The notes beneath the pieces were generated by a model. The model saw nothing but the letters and a program-made list of their open reading frames with translations. It made no database searches and was not told the DNA's origin. Below, in pieces: positions 40,229 to 49,689 of a stretch of 64,000 nt of DNA. The DNA comes from Forficula auricularia (lineage: Eukaryota > Arthropoda > Insecta > Dermaptera > Forficulidae). The translations under genes were made by a program, and so were the position numbers. Numbering within the stretch: the first letter of the stretch is position 1; each line of letters starts with the position of its first letter. The stretch is taken from positions 73,983,721 to 74,047,720 of the forward strand of contig JALMQS010000099.1 in assembly GCA_024734495.1 (NCBI GenBank). Reading direction: 5' to 3'.

Positions 40229-40499
40229 ATAAATTCACTTTGCTTCTTGCTGGGATCAAACTGATGAAATCAGGTTGATGTTCTCCTAATCGGATTAGAA
40301 AAGTTGGTGATTTAACCGATACTACCGGCCCTGCAGTGTTATTATTATCATGTTGAAAAATTTTAATTTATTCAATATTTATAAAAATGAAAATATGAAA
40401 ACTCGCTGAAAGAGACTTTCTCAAGTATTATCGTCTAAAAAAAAGGTAATTCATTTTTTTTTTGACGGGGTCTGAGGAGCTACTGACCATTTTGGAAAC

Positions 40500-40930
40500 T
40501 GATTTCAGAACCCCAAATAATATATCCCATACTGTAGTGTGATCAGCACACACCCCGAAAGTCAAATTCTTACTCGCCAAATCGAATCGTTATGAAGGGT
40601 GTCAAAAAATACCGTAAATTCACCTCATTGATTACATATAACTCCTAAACTGTTTACTCTACGACAAATTCCATTAGAAGCAAAATTGTAGAGGATGTAA
40701 TTTTTGACATTTTTGTTTAAGAACAAATTGAAAATAACCACCCGAAATGGGAGGAGGGTCAAAAATGAAAATTCTAGCCCTTTCGACCAAACTCAACTCA
40801 AATTTTCGTATACCGTATACATAATCAGCGGGCCTCCAGAAGTATAGAAATGCAAAAAATAAACCACCCAAAATGGAGGGGGAGTCAAAAAATGGAAAAT
40901 CTAGGCCCTTTGTACCAAAAAAAATTTTTC
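40500..40930. repeat. Family E-related sequence
   Basis: Contains AGCAAAATTGTAGAGGATGT, CAACTCAAATTTTCGTATAC and CACCCAAAATGGAGGGGG, the same words as 22.5 and 43.4 kb. Confidence 0.6.
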
Positions 40931-41196
40931 ATTAGGTACTTTATTTAAATATGTTTCACTAAGAACCACCGTTCTCCCTTAACAAAAAAATTGTAGTATT
41001 GGATTTCAACTAATAATCACACAATTCAACAAACTCTTATAACAAATTAACGTTTTTAAAATTGTGAATTTATTTGAAAATACTTATTTATATTAGGCAA
41101 AAAACTCACTATTTTATTTGTTTATTATTTATATAGATTAAGCAAATCTAAAATCTTTTAGATTAAATCTCATACTCTAGAAAAAATCATTTTTAA

Positions 41197-42020
41197 TCTT
41201 ATTATATTAAACGAGCAATTCTTGTATATATATATATATAGTATATAGAACTGGTTTCTCGAAAACGGCTCTCACGATTTGGATGAAATTCACTGGTTAG
41301 GGGTTTTGTTTTTGACAATTCGATCTGTCACGGTCTCATCTTCGGCTAAATTGTTTTTGATGGGTTTTTTGTTAATTGAAATAATTATTCACAGGTGGTT
41401 GTTTGAATAAAAATTCATAATTATATTTTTTTCAATTTTCTTTTAATGAAATTAATTGTTTTTTTATTATTTTAAATTCCACTAATAGATCATTACAAAT
41501 ATTATTATGTATGAAATTTCATTAATTAAAGGTATTATGTAATCTCCGAAGTCGAAGCTCAAAATAAAATGTATACGCTAATGCATGTAAAATAATTGGT
41601 TCAATAAAAAAATGTATTTATTTAAAAAAAAAAAAAAAAAAATTAAAGGTATTTTTCTATAAAATAATTTATTAGAATATCAATTTCATTCTCTTAAAAA
41701 ATCCGACAATTCGAAGGATCGTGTACCTCCTTCTTCAAGATTTAAAAGGGTCAACGAAAGATACTCGGTGTATATTAATATTATTTTTAATTGCAATTAC
41801 ATTCAAAACATTGTGGCCAGTGATAGGTTTTAATGATGGCCATAGCGGATGTAAACGTTGGTAAAAATATAAATTAAGTTTTATTTCAATTTTATTTTAT
41901 TTTGGATGGGATTAAAAATCGACCTTTTTACCTGAATTTAAAATTAAAAAAATATTAATATATCGCTTTTAACAAAGCAAAAATAATTACCGAGCATCGA
42001 CTCGGTGTTCCAGGTACTTT
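41197..42020 (+). mobile_element. Non-autonomous Helitron-like element with family J insertion
   Basis: Starts TCTTATTATATTAAACGAGC after an A. Ends ACCGAGCATCGACTCGGT, then GTTCCAGGTA and CTTT. The interior matches 15130-15794 in reverse (AGGTACACGATCC-like, TTTTACCTGAATTT and TTATTTCAATTTTATTTTAT segments). A family J copy is inserted at 41537-41640. Confidence 0.6.
41537..41640 (+). mobile_element. 5'-truncated family J retroposon with 13-bp duplication
   Basis: AATTAAAGGTATT at 41524-41536 and 41641-41653 flank a 104-bp insert that starts within the family J body (ATGTAATCTCCGAAGTCG) and ends in poly(A). 5' truncation with a normal target duplication is the signature of target-primed reverse transcription. 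Confidence 0.9.
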
Positions 42021-43030
42021 TTAGTTTTAATTAAAAAAAAATAAGTGATTTAAAAACAGTACCGTATGCTTAATTTTCTTTAATTATTTATTTTTTTCAA
42101 TTTGATTGCTCTATATTTTCTATAATTTTAAAAATGATACGTTTATTTTCCTCGCTTTTTTTCGCCTACCTATTTGAGAGAGCAAGCAAACTGTTTCATT
42201 GGCTGTCAATGCGCTTGTAGCTCAAAATGTCCTCTGGATGGATGAGGTTTACTTCTTGTTCTTCTTTCTAATCGACTTATCACCCGTTGACGGCTAAATA
42301 GGCGACGGTTTGTTTGCTTTATGCTATGGAATAGATTATTTATACAGGACACCAAACCAGCCAACCACAAGAAGCATTAGACATGCATCCCTGACAGACA
42401 GACACACACACACACACACTCGCCTTCACAGATGAACAAACAAAGTTAATACAACATTAAAAAATAAAATTATCTAATTAACTATGATATAAGCAGGAAG
42501 CGAAGATAAAATATATAATTTTTTCAATACGAAGGGGAAAATTGTTAATTAAATTTATTACTATGTTTAGATTTCAAAATTTCTTCTTGAAAATTTATTG
42601 AAACTTTAGTATTAAAGCTGGTTAAAGTTATTATTAAGCTATTGATTAAGTCATTTCGATTTAGATATGTACATGGTGGCTACCTAACCGGGAAATCGGG
42701 AAACCCGGAAATAAGCCGCGAATTCCAACAACCGGACAAAAAGCCGCGAATTTCGATATATAACCGTGAAAATGGAGACATAATCCAGAAACACTCTTAT
42801 TTTACATAGATATAAAGATCTATTTTTTGTAATGTAAATCCACTCAACGTGAGATTTATGAAGAAATAGCTCTGCCTCTTTCTTTGATTTTTTCAAAGCT
42901 TTGACACTATCAGCTTTACTGTTGAAAAGCAAGTACTGCATGAGTATTTGTTTGCTTCTTGTTCAAATATCTGCCTTTTAATTGGCCCCTTACAAAAAAT
43001 ATTAAATTTGCTTTTTTGATTATATACCAA
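42021..43030. other. Spacer, no recognised gene
   Basis: Includes a CA microsatellite at about 42401-42418. An 85-codon open frame on the minus strand (42684-42941) has no recognisable domain. Confidence 0.45.
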
Positions 43031-43034
43031 TATA

Positions 43035-43600
43035 TTTTTACTTTACCATTAGGGTCTAAAAACCGGCTGAAATTATTTTGATTTAAAGAGCATTGAGCGA
43101 AACCAAGGCGTTTCGTTCTACAAAAACGTCTAATAAGTGAACATTGAAAAAATTATATTTTTTGAGATAATAATTGTTTTGTCAAAATGTCTGTTGAGTC
43201 CGTTGGTGTGTTTACCAAATTTTTTGTGGACGAGCTAGCTCAAAAACTAGTGTGAATATCGAAAACAAATTTCACACGTAGTTTTGGTCCATTGGGATTA
43301 AGAGCTGATTAGATTTTGGTGTATATCGACCCAAAATTAAGGGGGGTGGAGGGGGGGGGGTTAAAAATTAAAAATCTAGGCCATTTGAATAAACTCAACC
43401 AAATTTTGTATACATAATCAGTGGAGCCCCAGAAGTCTAAAAATTCAAAAACTAACCTCCCCAAAATGGGGAGGGAGGGGGGGGGGTCGAATAATGAAAA
43501 CTTTGGCCATTTACCAAACTCAACCAAATTTTGTATACATAATCAGTGAGATCCCAGAAGTCTAAAAATGCAAAAACTAACCTTATGGATATTGACCCCA
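43035..43600 (+). mobile_element. Family E repeat, copy 3 (partial)
   Basis: Contains AACCGGCTGAAATTATTTTG, ACTAGTGTGAATATCGAAAA, GATTAAGAGCTGATTAGATT and two tandem core units with G runs. The far end is missing. Confidence 0.7.
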
Positions 43601-43604
43601 TGAA

Positions 43605-43745
43605 AAATAATATTTATATATATACAGATATATAATTTCGATTTATATGTGTGTATGTTTATTTGCATCAAGCAGAGGACAGCCTCTTTGTTTCTCTTTG
43701 TGAATCAACAACTCTGCTACTCTCGGCAAAACAAAAACTTTTCAA
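43605..43745. mobile_element. Fragment of a Penelope-like terminal repeat
   Basis: GTGTGTATGTTTATTTGCAT, AGAGGACAGCCTCT (a small hairpin), TTTGTTTCTCTTTGTGAATC and CTCTGCTACTCTCGGCAAAA. The last phrase is the full end of the hammerhead elements at 33, 46 and 54 kb. The first phrases match 58045-58640. So the two groups share an outer end. Confidence 0.5.
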
Positions 43746-44021
43746 TTAGTCCGATTTGGCGTGGAATGGCCCAAATTTATCACTTATAAAAACTAATGAC
43801 ATATTTTTTTTATTTATTGTATTTATTTTTATTTATGAAGATATAAAAACTTAAAAAAAATTCTAAAATTTTCGCGGCCCCCTTGTTTAGAATCGCTCAT
43901 CTAATAGATGACAATCTCTTGTGATTTTTTTAGACATATTATGCTCTTAAAACTGTTTCTTTTACAAGTCTTTTTACAAATCTACTCTTAAAATTTTTTC
44001 TCAATAATTTAAGACCATAAG

Positions 44022-44845
44022 GTATAGAAATCCAAGGTCAAAAGATCGCTATGTTAAGATTTGCCGATGACATTGCCCTTCTAGGAAGCAATAAAAAGAA
44101 TTAGAGGACGCCTTGAATGGAATTAACCAAATCCTAATAGAAGAAATCAAAATGAAAATAAACAAGAATAAAACCAAGGTCCTAGTATGTACAAAAAAAG
44201 AACAAACGAGACAGGAATGCATCAAAATTAACCAAGAAAACCTAGAAGGAGTTAAGGAATTCCGCTACCTAGGAAGTAAAATAACATGGGATGGGAGGAG
44301 CAAAAACGAAATTAAATCAAGAATTGCCCAAGCAAAAATGGGGTTTAATTCAAAACAAAAACTACTATGCTCCTCCTCAATCAGCTTAGCAAACAGGAAG
44401 TTGCTATTGAAGACATATGTATGGAGCATAGCCATGTACGGGTGTGAAACCTGGACAATTGGAAAAGCGGAGAGAAAGAGATTGGAGGCTTTCGAAATGT
44501 GGTGCTACAGAAGAATGATGAATATCAAATGGATGGATAAAATTACAAATGAAGAAGTTCTTGGAAGAATCGGAGAAAGAAGAACCTTGTGGAAGAGTCT
44601 GAAGAAGAGAAGAGGTCAGATGATGGGGCACACACTGAGACATGGGGGACTGCTTAGGGATATCTTGGAGGAGGTGGGAAAGAAAAGGGGAAGGGGAAGA
44701 ACCAGATTAGAATATTTCAACCAAATAATTGGGGATATGGGATGCCAGACATTTAGAGAGGTTAAACAGCTGGCGGGGGACAGAGTCGAGTGGAGACGGA
44801 TTGTTGCATCAAACCAGTCTTAGGACTGTATACTCAATGATGATG
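44022..44845 (+). pseudogene. C-terminal part of a non-LTR reverse transcriptase (RTE-like)
   Basis: 5'-truncated. GIEIQGQKIAMLRFADDIAL (44033-44088) contains the catalytic F-x-DD of the reverse transcriptase palm. A one-base frameshift follows at about 44095, then an open frame of ~236 codons to the stop at 44821-44823. Landmarks are FRYLGSKITWDGRSKNEIKS, AMYGCETWTIGKAERKRLEA, FEMWCYRRMMNIKWMDKI, NEEVLGRIGERRTLW, GHTLRHGG and a terminal DRVEWRR. This is the arthropod 'endonuclease-reverse transcriptase' type I associate with the RTE group. It ends with an ATGATGATGAT tail rather than poly(A), which also fits RTE. Upstream of 44022 the match stops, a typical 5' truncation. Confidence 0.85.
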
Positions 44846-45424
44846 ATTCTGTGTATTTTTAATTTCGAATCAATAATCTCCACTGTGGGTATATAGTGAG
44901 ATGGTTTGTTTTCCATTAATCGAAATCGTTTATTGATTTCATTCCGCCATGATGGGGGTTCCATCGAGAGTTGATAATAAGATTAAATATCTGTCACAGA
45001 GGGAGAGGATTCGGTGGATTGTGATTTTATTTCCCGAGCAATACTTTAACTACTAGGAGCGAAATTTGATTTTTGCCCTTCTCATCAGTCACTCGGCTCG
45101 CTTCCTCCACTTCAACTTCCATGTCACATGCATTTGACAGTCATGCTATAGAGAAAATGAGATTTGTCCGAAAAGAAATTGAACCAGAACCATCACCTCA
45201 AAAAATACAAATAAAATTCTTTTATTAGATCAAATAAGGGCTGGAGAGGGACACTCATGTTCCTTAAATAGTTCTACACAGTACATGTGCCATCTAGGGA
45301 AACATTTTCTTTAATATCCAAGGGACATCCCCCTTTTTAGAAAAATCGATTTTTTTTTATTGAGAGGTTGCTTAGCTGACAAATCAGATTCACAATTTCT
45401 ACGCGAAATTCAATTATATATTCC
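44846..45424. other. Spacer, no recognised feature
   Basis: No gene or shared repeat was seen. Confidence 0.4.
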
Positions 45425-45895
45425 AGTTAGGGTTTCTCATTTCCCGGCAAATAATAATTCCCGGGAAACGGGAATATTTCGAAGATATTCCCCGGGAATC
45501 CCGGGAAAACCGGGTTTTAATATTTACTAATCAAAATAAATTTATTAATTTAAAAAAACAATTAAAATATTCATTTATTTTTTTCATTAAAACAAATAAG
45601 CTGACGTGTTCTGATGTGGCCATCCACTTGACTTTACCATACAACCTGGCCCCTCACTTATATTTAAGTACCTGGAGCCACCGAGCGATGCACGGTAATC
45701 CCCCCTGACCCCCGAAACCACACACCTCGCCCCACCACTGCACCCACACTCCTCCCCACCCCACCCCAACCGCGCATCCCATCCCCGGATTTCCCACAAC
45801 TGCAGACATGCTAACTAGCAAGAAATCTTCCAGGAAAAATTCGCAGATAATATAATAAACCCGCAGAATCCAGGTTGGGAAGCACTGATATAGGT
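45425..45895. mobile_element. Possible hAT-like remnant enclosing a family E end and C-rich block
   Basis: The left end GGGTTTCTCATTTCCCGGCA with repeated CCCGGGAA words and the right end (minus strand) CAGTGCTTCCCAACCTGG are hAT-like but not well matched to each other. Within, AAGCTGACGTGTTCTGATGT (45599) is a family E end, joined directly to the minus-strand hairpin end and C-rich block (45660-45795) homologous to 14115-14289. Confidence 0.4.
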
Positions 45896-46289
45896 TTTTA
45901 GCCTCTAATTCAGACTTTTCCATATCAAATTCAGGATTATAAAAATTAAATTAAGGATGTTTCAAACCAAATTGAGGATTTTTAAAATCAAAATCAGACT
46001 TTCAAATCAAAATCAAAATTTATTAATAAACAGTTGAAAAAATAGAAAAAAGTTATAGTGAAGAAAAAGTTTTAATTTAATTTAACTCTCAGGAAAAGTT
46101 TTCAGCTAAAAAGTTAAAATTTGGTTCATTCTAAGATATTTGCGTACCAATTTTTAGTTCATTAACAATAACCTTAAAAAGATTAGCATTTTAAATTGAA
46201 AAGTTTTTGGCGAGAGTAGCAGAATTTTTATTTATTGAAGGAGACAATAAAAGAGTGTGTCTTCTGCTGGAATTATAAATTTTATTTAT

Positions 46290-46344
46290 TTATAACGAGA
46301 CTATAGTTTCGAGGGCTTTGCCCTCTTCATCAGTCTATTACAAT
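46290..46344 (-). ncRNA. Hammerhead-like motif, left arm
   Basis: Complement of GACTATAGTTTCGAGGGC ... TCATCAG (46299-46333). CTGATGA, A, six-pair stem II, GAAA, minimal stem III, GTC. Stem I: two pairs, internal loop, six pairs. Confidence 0.58.
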
Positions 46345-46412
46345 GAATTCACAGGAATTAATTTATGAATGAAAGGTTAACATCTTTCATGTGGTTAGGT
46401 TAAGAAATTATA

Positions 46413-46650
46413 CAGGGTGCGCAAGTCAAGAATTGAAATTTATACTTGTTTTATTATTTTGGCTGTAGGTGGCGTTCGTGAAGTTTATATTTTAGCGGCT
46501 ATTTTTAAAATAAAGCTTTCGGGAATTTCTATTTTCCGATTAAGAATGTTTGGTGAATATTGTATGATTTTAAATTTCTAACGATTCGAACCACCTACAG
46601 CCAAAATAATAAAACAAGTATAAATTTCAATTCTTGACTTGCGCACCCTG
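46413..46650. mobile_element. MITE with CAGGGTGCGCAAG ends
   Basis: Inverted arms of about 63 bp: CAGGGTGCGCAAGTCAAGAA and TTATTTTGGCTGTAGGTGG mirrored at the right end, TA duplicated at 46411-46412 and 46651-46652. CAGGGTG-type termini and TA targets link it to the foldbacks at 6528, 47611 and 63291. Confidence 0.85.
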
Positions 46651-46718
46651 TATAATTTCTTAACCTAACCACATGAAAGATGTTAACCTTTCATTCATAA
46701 ATTAATTCCTGTGAATAC

Positions 46719-46773
46719 ATTGTAATAGACTGATGAAGAGGGCAAAGCCCTCGAAACTATAGTCTCGTTATAA
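46719..46773 (+). ncRNA. Hammerhead-like motif, right arm
   Basis: CTGATGA at 46730-46736, extra A, stem II GAGGGC-AAA-GCCCTC (46738-46752), GAAA at 46753-46756, C-TATA-G, and GTC at 46762-46764. Sequences on either side (TTGTAATAGA and TCGTTATAA) pair as stem I. Confidence 0.6.
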
Positions 46774-46838
46774 ATAAATAAAATTTATAATTCCAGCAGA
46801 AGACACACTCTTTTATTGTCTCCTTCGATTAGCATTTT

Positions 46839-47284
46839 GTCCTCTCAAGAAACGTTTTCAGGTAAAAAGCTATAATTTAAAATGTAAAATATGCATGGTT
46901 TTATAGAAATTCTGAATTTGATTTGAAAAAGTCTGATTTTGATTTTTAAAATCCTGAATTTGGTTTGAAACATCCTGAATTTGATTTTTAATATCCTGAA
47001 TTTTATATGGAAAAGTCCGAATTTGAAGTTAAAAACCTATATATTCTACTAGCTGTTGCTCGTCGCTTCACTTCGGGAAACACCTAGGCTCTGCGGGCGC
47101 TATTCTTATCACGACCAAAATATGTATAATTATAATAAATAAACAAAGCTCAATAAAAATAAAGAAATTTCAATTTTTTTAAACCTTTCTGCATTGCAGG
47201 CATAAAGTGTAGATTTTCGCCGAGGTGATTTTAAAACCCACTAATAGAACATGACAAATAAAGTTTATTAAAATTAGGAAATTT
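46839..47284. other. Spacer with a possible transposon terminus
   Basis: CTACTAGCTGTTGCTCGTCG followed by CTTCACTTCGGGAAAC at 47045 recalls a widespread insect repeat end, but I cannot assign it. Confidence 0.35.
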
Positions 47285-47300
47285 AAATTACTATTTTGTG

Positions 47301-47523
47301 GAGGAGGAGGAGAGAGGAGGAGAGATACCAATCGATTTGATTGGGGAATAATGGAATTGAAATAATTATCGGAAAAGAGGTTTTTTTATCTAATTAGATT
47401 TTTCCTCTTATTAGAAACAAGGACTAAAGATTAATAAGGACACTCGATGGTGGAGAAGCAATCTCCGAAATCGAAGCTAAAATACAAGGTATACATTAAT
47501 TAATGTAAAATAATTGGTTTAAT

Positions 47524-47563
<40 letters not shown>
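47301..47563 (+). mobile_element. Family J poly(A) retroposon with 16-bp duplication
   Basis: AAATTACTATTTTGTG at 47285-47300 and 47564-47579. The 5' end is a GGA/GA-rich run, then CCAATCGATTTGATTGGGG and the usual body. The poly(A) tail is about 36 nt, the longest in this family here, suggesting recent insertion. Confidence 0.92.
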
Positions 47564-47568
<5 letters not shown>

Positions 47569-47742
47569 ACTATTTTGTGCTAGAGGTTTTTTAAAATTTT
47601 CGTCATTATATAGGGTCACCCATATCTTTTTGACCATTTCAATCTTAAATAAAATCTGTTAAAATTGCGGCAGTGGAATGATGATGCGCTCTATCGGTAG
47701 CGCAAAAAGTGGAAGTTTAATTTTGTATAAGATAGTAGTACT

Positions 47743-48600
47743 ATGGATCATTTCAAGAGGAAAGAACGTGCGTTCGCCGTAGAATGCTATTTTTAACCGA
47801 CTTCAAAAAAGGAGGAGGTTCTCTATTCGACTGAATTTTTTTTTGTGCCTATGTTAACCTCATATCTCCGCCAATTGTCAACCGATTTTGAAAATTTTTT
47901 TTTGCATTGGGTCCAGTCTAGCTTCCGATTGGTCCCATTTTTTTTCGTTTTTTTTCATAGGTATTAGACCTTTTTTATTAGGTTTGTTTAGACCTAACCT
48001 CTTTGTTTATGAACCGATTTCGATGGTTCTTTTTTTATCCGAAAGGGGGTGTCTTAGGGATGGTATCATATTAATTTGGTCAAGTTCTGATGATATGATC
48101 ACTATTAATAACATCACTAAAAAGAGAAAAATAAAAATAATTTTAAGAAAAAAATAAAAACCGACTTCAAAAAATTAAATGCAACAAATAAAATACACTA
48201 AAAGGTATAAAATAATTATTATCTTATTTAGTTACAACTAAACGACGAAATATTAACATGAAATTACTTTTTGAAGTCGGTGCCAAACATATACCTTTTA
48301 TGAATCGCACTCGACGGATCTTACTTAGTACGTTTGGAGGGTATGCTCGCTTATAGGTATAGTTTGTTTGGCACCGACTTCAAAAAGTAATTTCATGTTA
48401 ATATTTCGTCGTTTAGTTGTAACTAAATAAGATAATAATTATTTTATACCTTTTAGTGTATTTTATTTGTTGCATTTAATTTTTGAATTCGGTTTTTATT
48501 TTTTTCTTAAAAATTATTTTTATCGTTGTGGAGAATCTGTGAAATACGTGCAACGCGAGTTTCGAAAACGTTTTGCGATTCCACCTCGAGGACGTATTCC
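47743..48600 (+). pseudogene. Transposase N-terminus, left arm, split by family B
   Basis: MDHFKRKERAFAVECY (47743-47790), then the B insertion, then RCGESVKYVQREFRKRF and AIPPRGRIP from 48524. Uninterrupted in the right arm. The pattern of an aromatic/charged start followed by 'YF-x-x-GES-x-x-x-VQR-x-FR' is the N-terminal helix-turn-helix that precedes IS630/Tc1-type transposase domains in many insects (DUF4817-like, from memory). No catalytic domain is present. Confidence 0.6.
47793..48522 (+). mobile_element. Family B repeat, copy 5, exact boundaries
   Basis: The intact right arm of the enclosing palindrome gives the empty site GAATGCTATTTTCGTTGTGG. Comparison places the element between two T residues: left end TTAACCGACTTC, right end TTATTTTTA, 730 bp, with no target duplication (or at most one T). 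Loop in the common orientation. Confidence 0.85.
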
Positions 48601-48758
48601 GCAGCATGCAATAATATCGTTGCACGTTGCGGAATACGTCCTCTAGGTGGAATCGCAAAACGTTTTCGAAACTCGCGTTGCACGTATTTCACAGATTCTC
48701 CACAACGAAAATAGCATTCTACGGCGAACGCACGTTCTTTCCTCCTGAAATGATCCAT
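48507..48758 (-). pseudogene. Transposase N-terminus, right arm
   Basis: ATG at 48758: MDHFRRKERAFAVECYFRCG, ESVKYVQREFRKRFAIPPRG, then past the palindrome centre (about 48615) the frame continues into the antisense of the left arm, so the remaining ~40 residues are not native. Functionally a relic. Confidence 0.65.
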
Positions 48759-49299
48759 AGTTCTACTATCTTATACAAAATTAAATTTCCACTTTTACGC
48801 TACCGATAGTGCGCATCATCATTCCACTCCAACGTTTTTAACAGATTTTATTTAAGATTGAAATCGTCAAAAAGATATGGGTGAACCTGTATTTAATTAC
48901 TCGGTGAATAGAATGAACTACAAAGAATCAAACAAATTTGTAAAGGAGGATGAATTGTGGGCAGGAAGCACGAAGTCACCGTTAAAAATAAAGTTGACAA
49001 AAATGTATATTCATCATGTATGAAAAATCTTCATCTGTAATTATAATTGTAAAATAAAGAATTTCCTATCTTAATTATTAGTTTAAAATTTAATACGGAG
49101 TCCAGGGAACTATAGAAAGTTGCCCGCCGAAGGCGGACTTAGCAGTTGGTCTTGTTAAAATACTCTTATTTCTAACACCTAGATGTAAAAGTGTATATAA
49201 ATTAAATTCCAATCGAATAAAAATCGATCGTTAAATAGTTAACAAAAGTATTCGGAATTTGAAATCAACAAGAGGGGTAGAATGTTTTTTCTCACTTTG

Positions 49300-49680
49300 C
49301 CAGTAAGCATTCTCTGAAGGTGGACTGATTGTAATCGAAATACGTCGAGGAAGAGGAAGAGAAGGGCTTGCTTGCTTGGCACAAGGGCTGCGGGCGGGAG
49401 GGCTTTCGGCTAGGTCCATTTATCACTCTCACCCCAGGCTTAGGGCTTTAGGGTTCTGCTGGCGGGTAGGTAGGGTAGGTAGCGGTGCAATCGATATACC
49501 AACCAGTATACCATGCCGACGACGACGACAAACGTCTCCGGGAAGCTCAACTCGCAGCCTGCCAAAATCTACCAAATATATTACCATCACGAATACGAAG
49601 CATTCTTTCAAATATGGTACTTTTCCATTCATTTGAATTTTACTAGGATTTTCGATATAAAATTGGAAAAAAAAAATGAA
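49300..49680. other. GC-richer non-repeated block, possible exon or promoter
   Basis: Unlike its surroundings this stretch is GC-rich with CpGs. Plus strand 49513 onward opens MPTTTTNVSGKLNSQPAKIY with an ACC-ATG start context. Minus strand 49419 downward opens MDLAESPPARSPCAKQASPS and reaches an AAA|GTGAGA donor-like site near 49293. Neither matches a family I know. It is the best, but weak, candidate for host-gene sequence in the window. Confidence 0.2.
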
Positions 49681-49689
49681 AACTTATTC

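Larger units (their letters stand above)
46193..46826. mobile_element. Hammerhead palindrome with a MITE at its exact centre
   Basis: Flanked by GATTAGCATTTT at 46181-46192 and 46827-46838, a perfect 12-bp duplication. It starts AAATTGAAAAGTTTTTGGCG then AGAGTAGCAGAATTTTTATT and ends CTTTTATTGTCTCCTTC, the same unequal ends as 32990-33331 in the opposite orientation. Both arms (46232-46410 and 46653-46826) carry a hammerhead-like motif. The CAGGGTG MITE at 46413-46650 sits on the dyad; removing it with one TA leaves AAGAAATTATATAATTTCTT, a perfect palindrome. Confidence 0.8.
47611..48889. mobile_element. Foldback of a transposon 5' end, interrupted by family B
   Basis: Left end GGTCACCCATATCTTTTTGA, mirrored by TCAAAAAGATATGGGTGAAC at the right, TA on both sides (47609-47610 and 48890-48891). 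Without the B insertion (47793-48522) the palindrome is about 550 bp with arms of ~260 bp meeting near 48615. Each arm carries the start of a transposase ORF (47743-47792 plus 48524-48600 on the plus strand; 48758 downwards on the minus strand). It arose by inverted duplication of the 5' end of a coding element. Confidence 0.8.

Noticed and set aside
44404..44643. 79-codon frame on the minus strand
   Set aside because: Antisense to the RTE-like reverse-transcriptase coding sequence.
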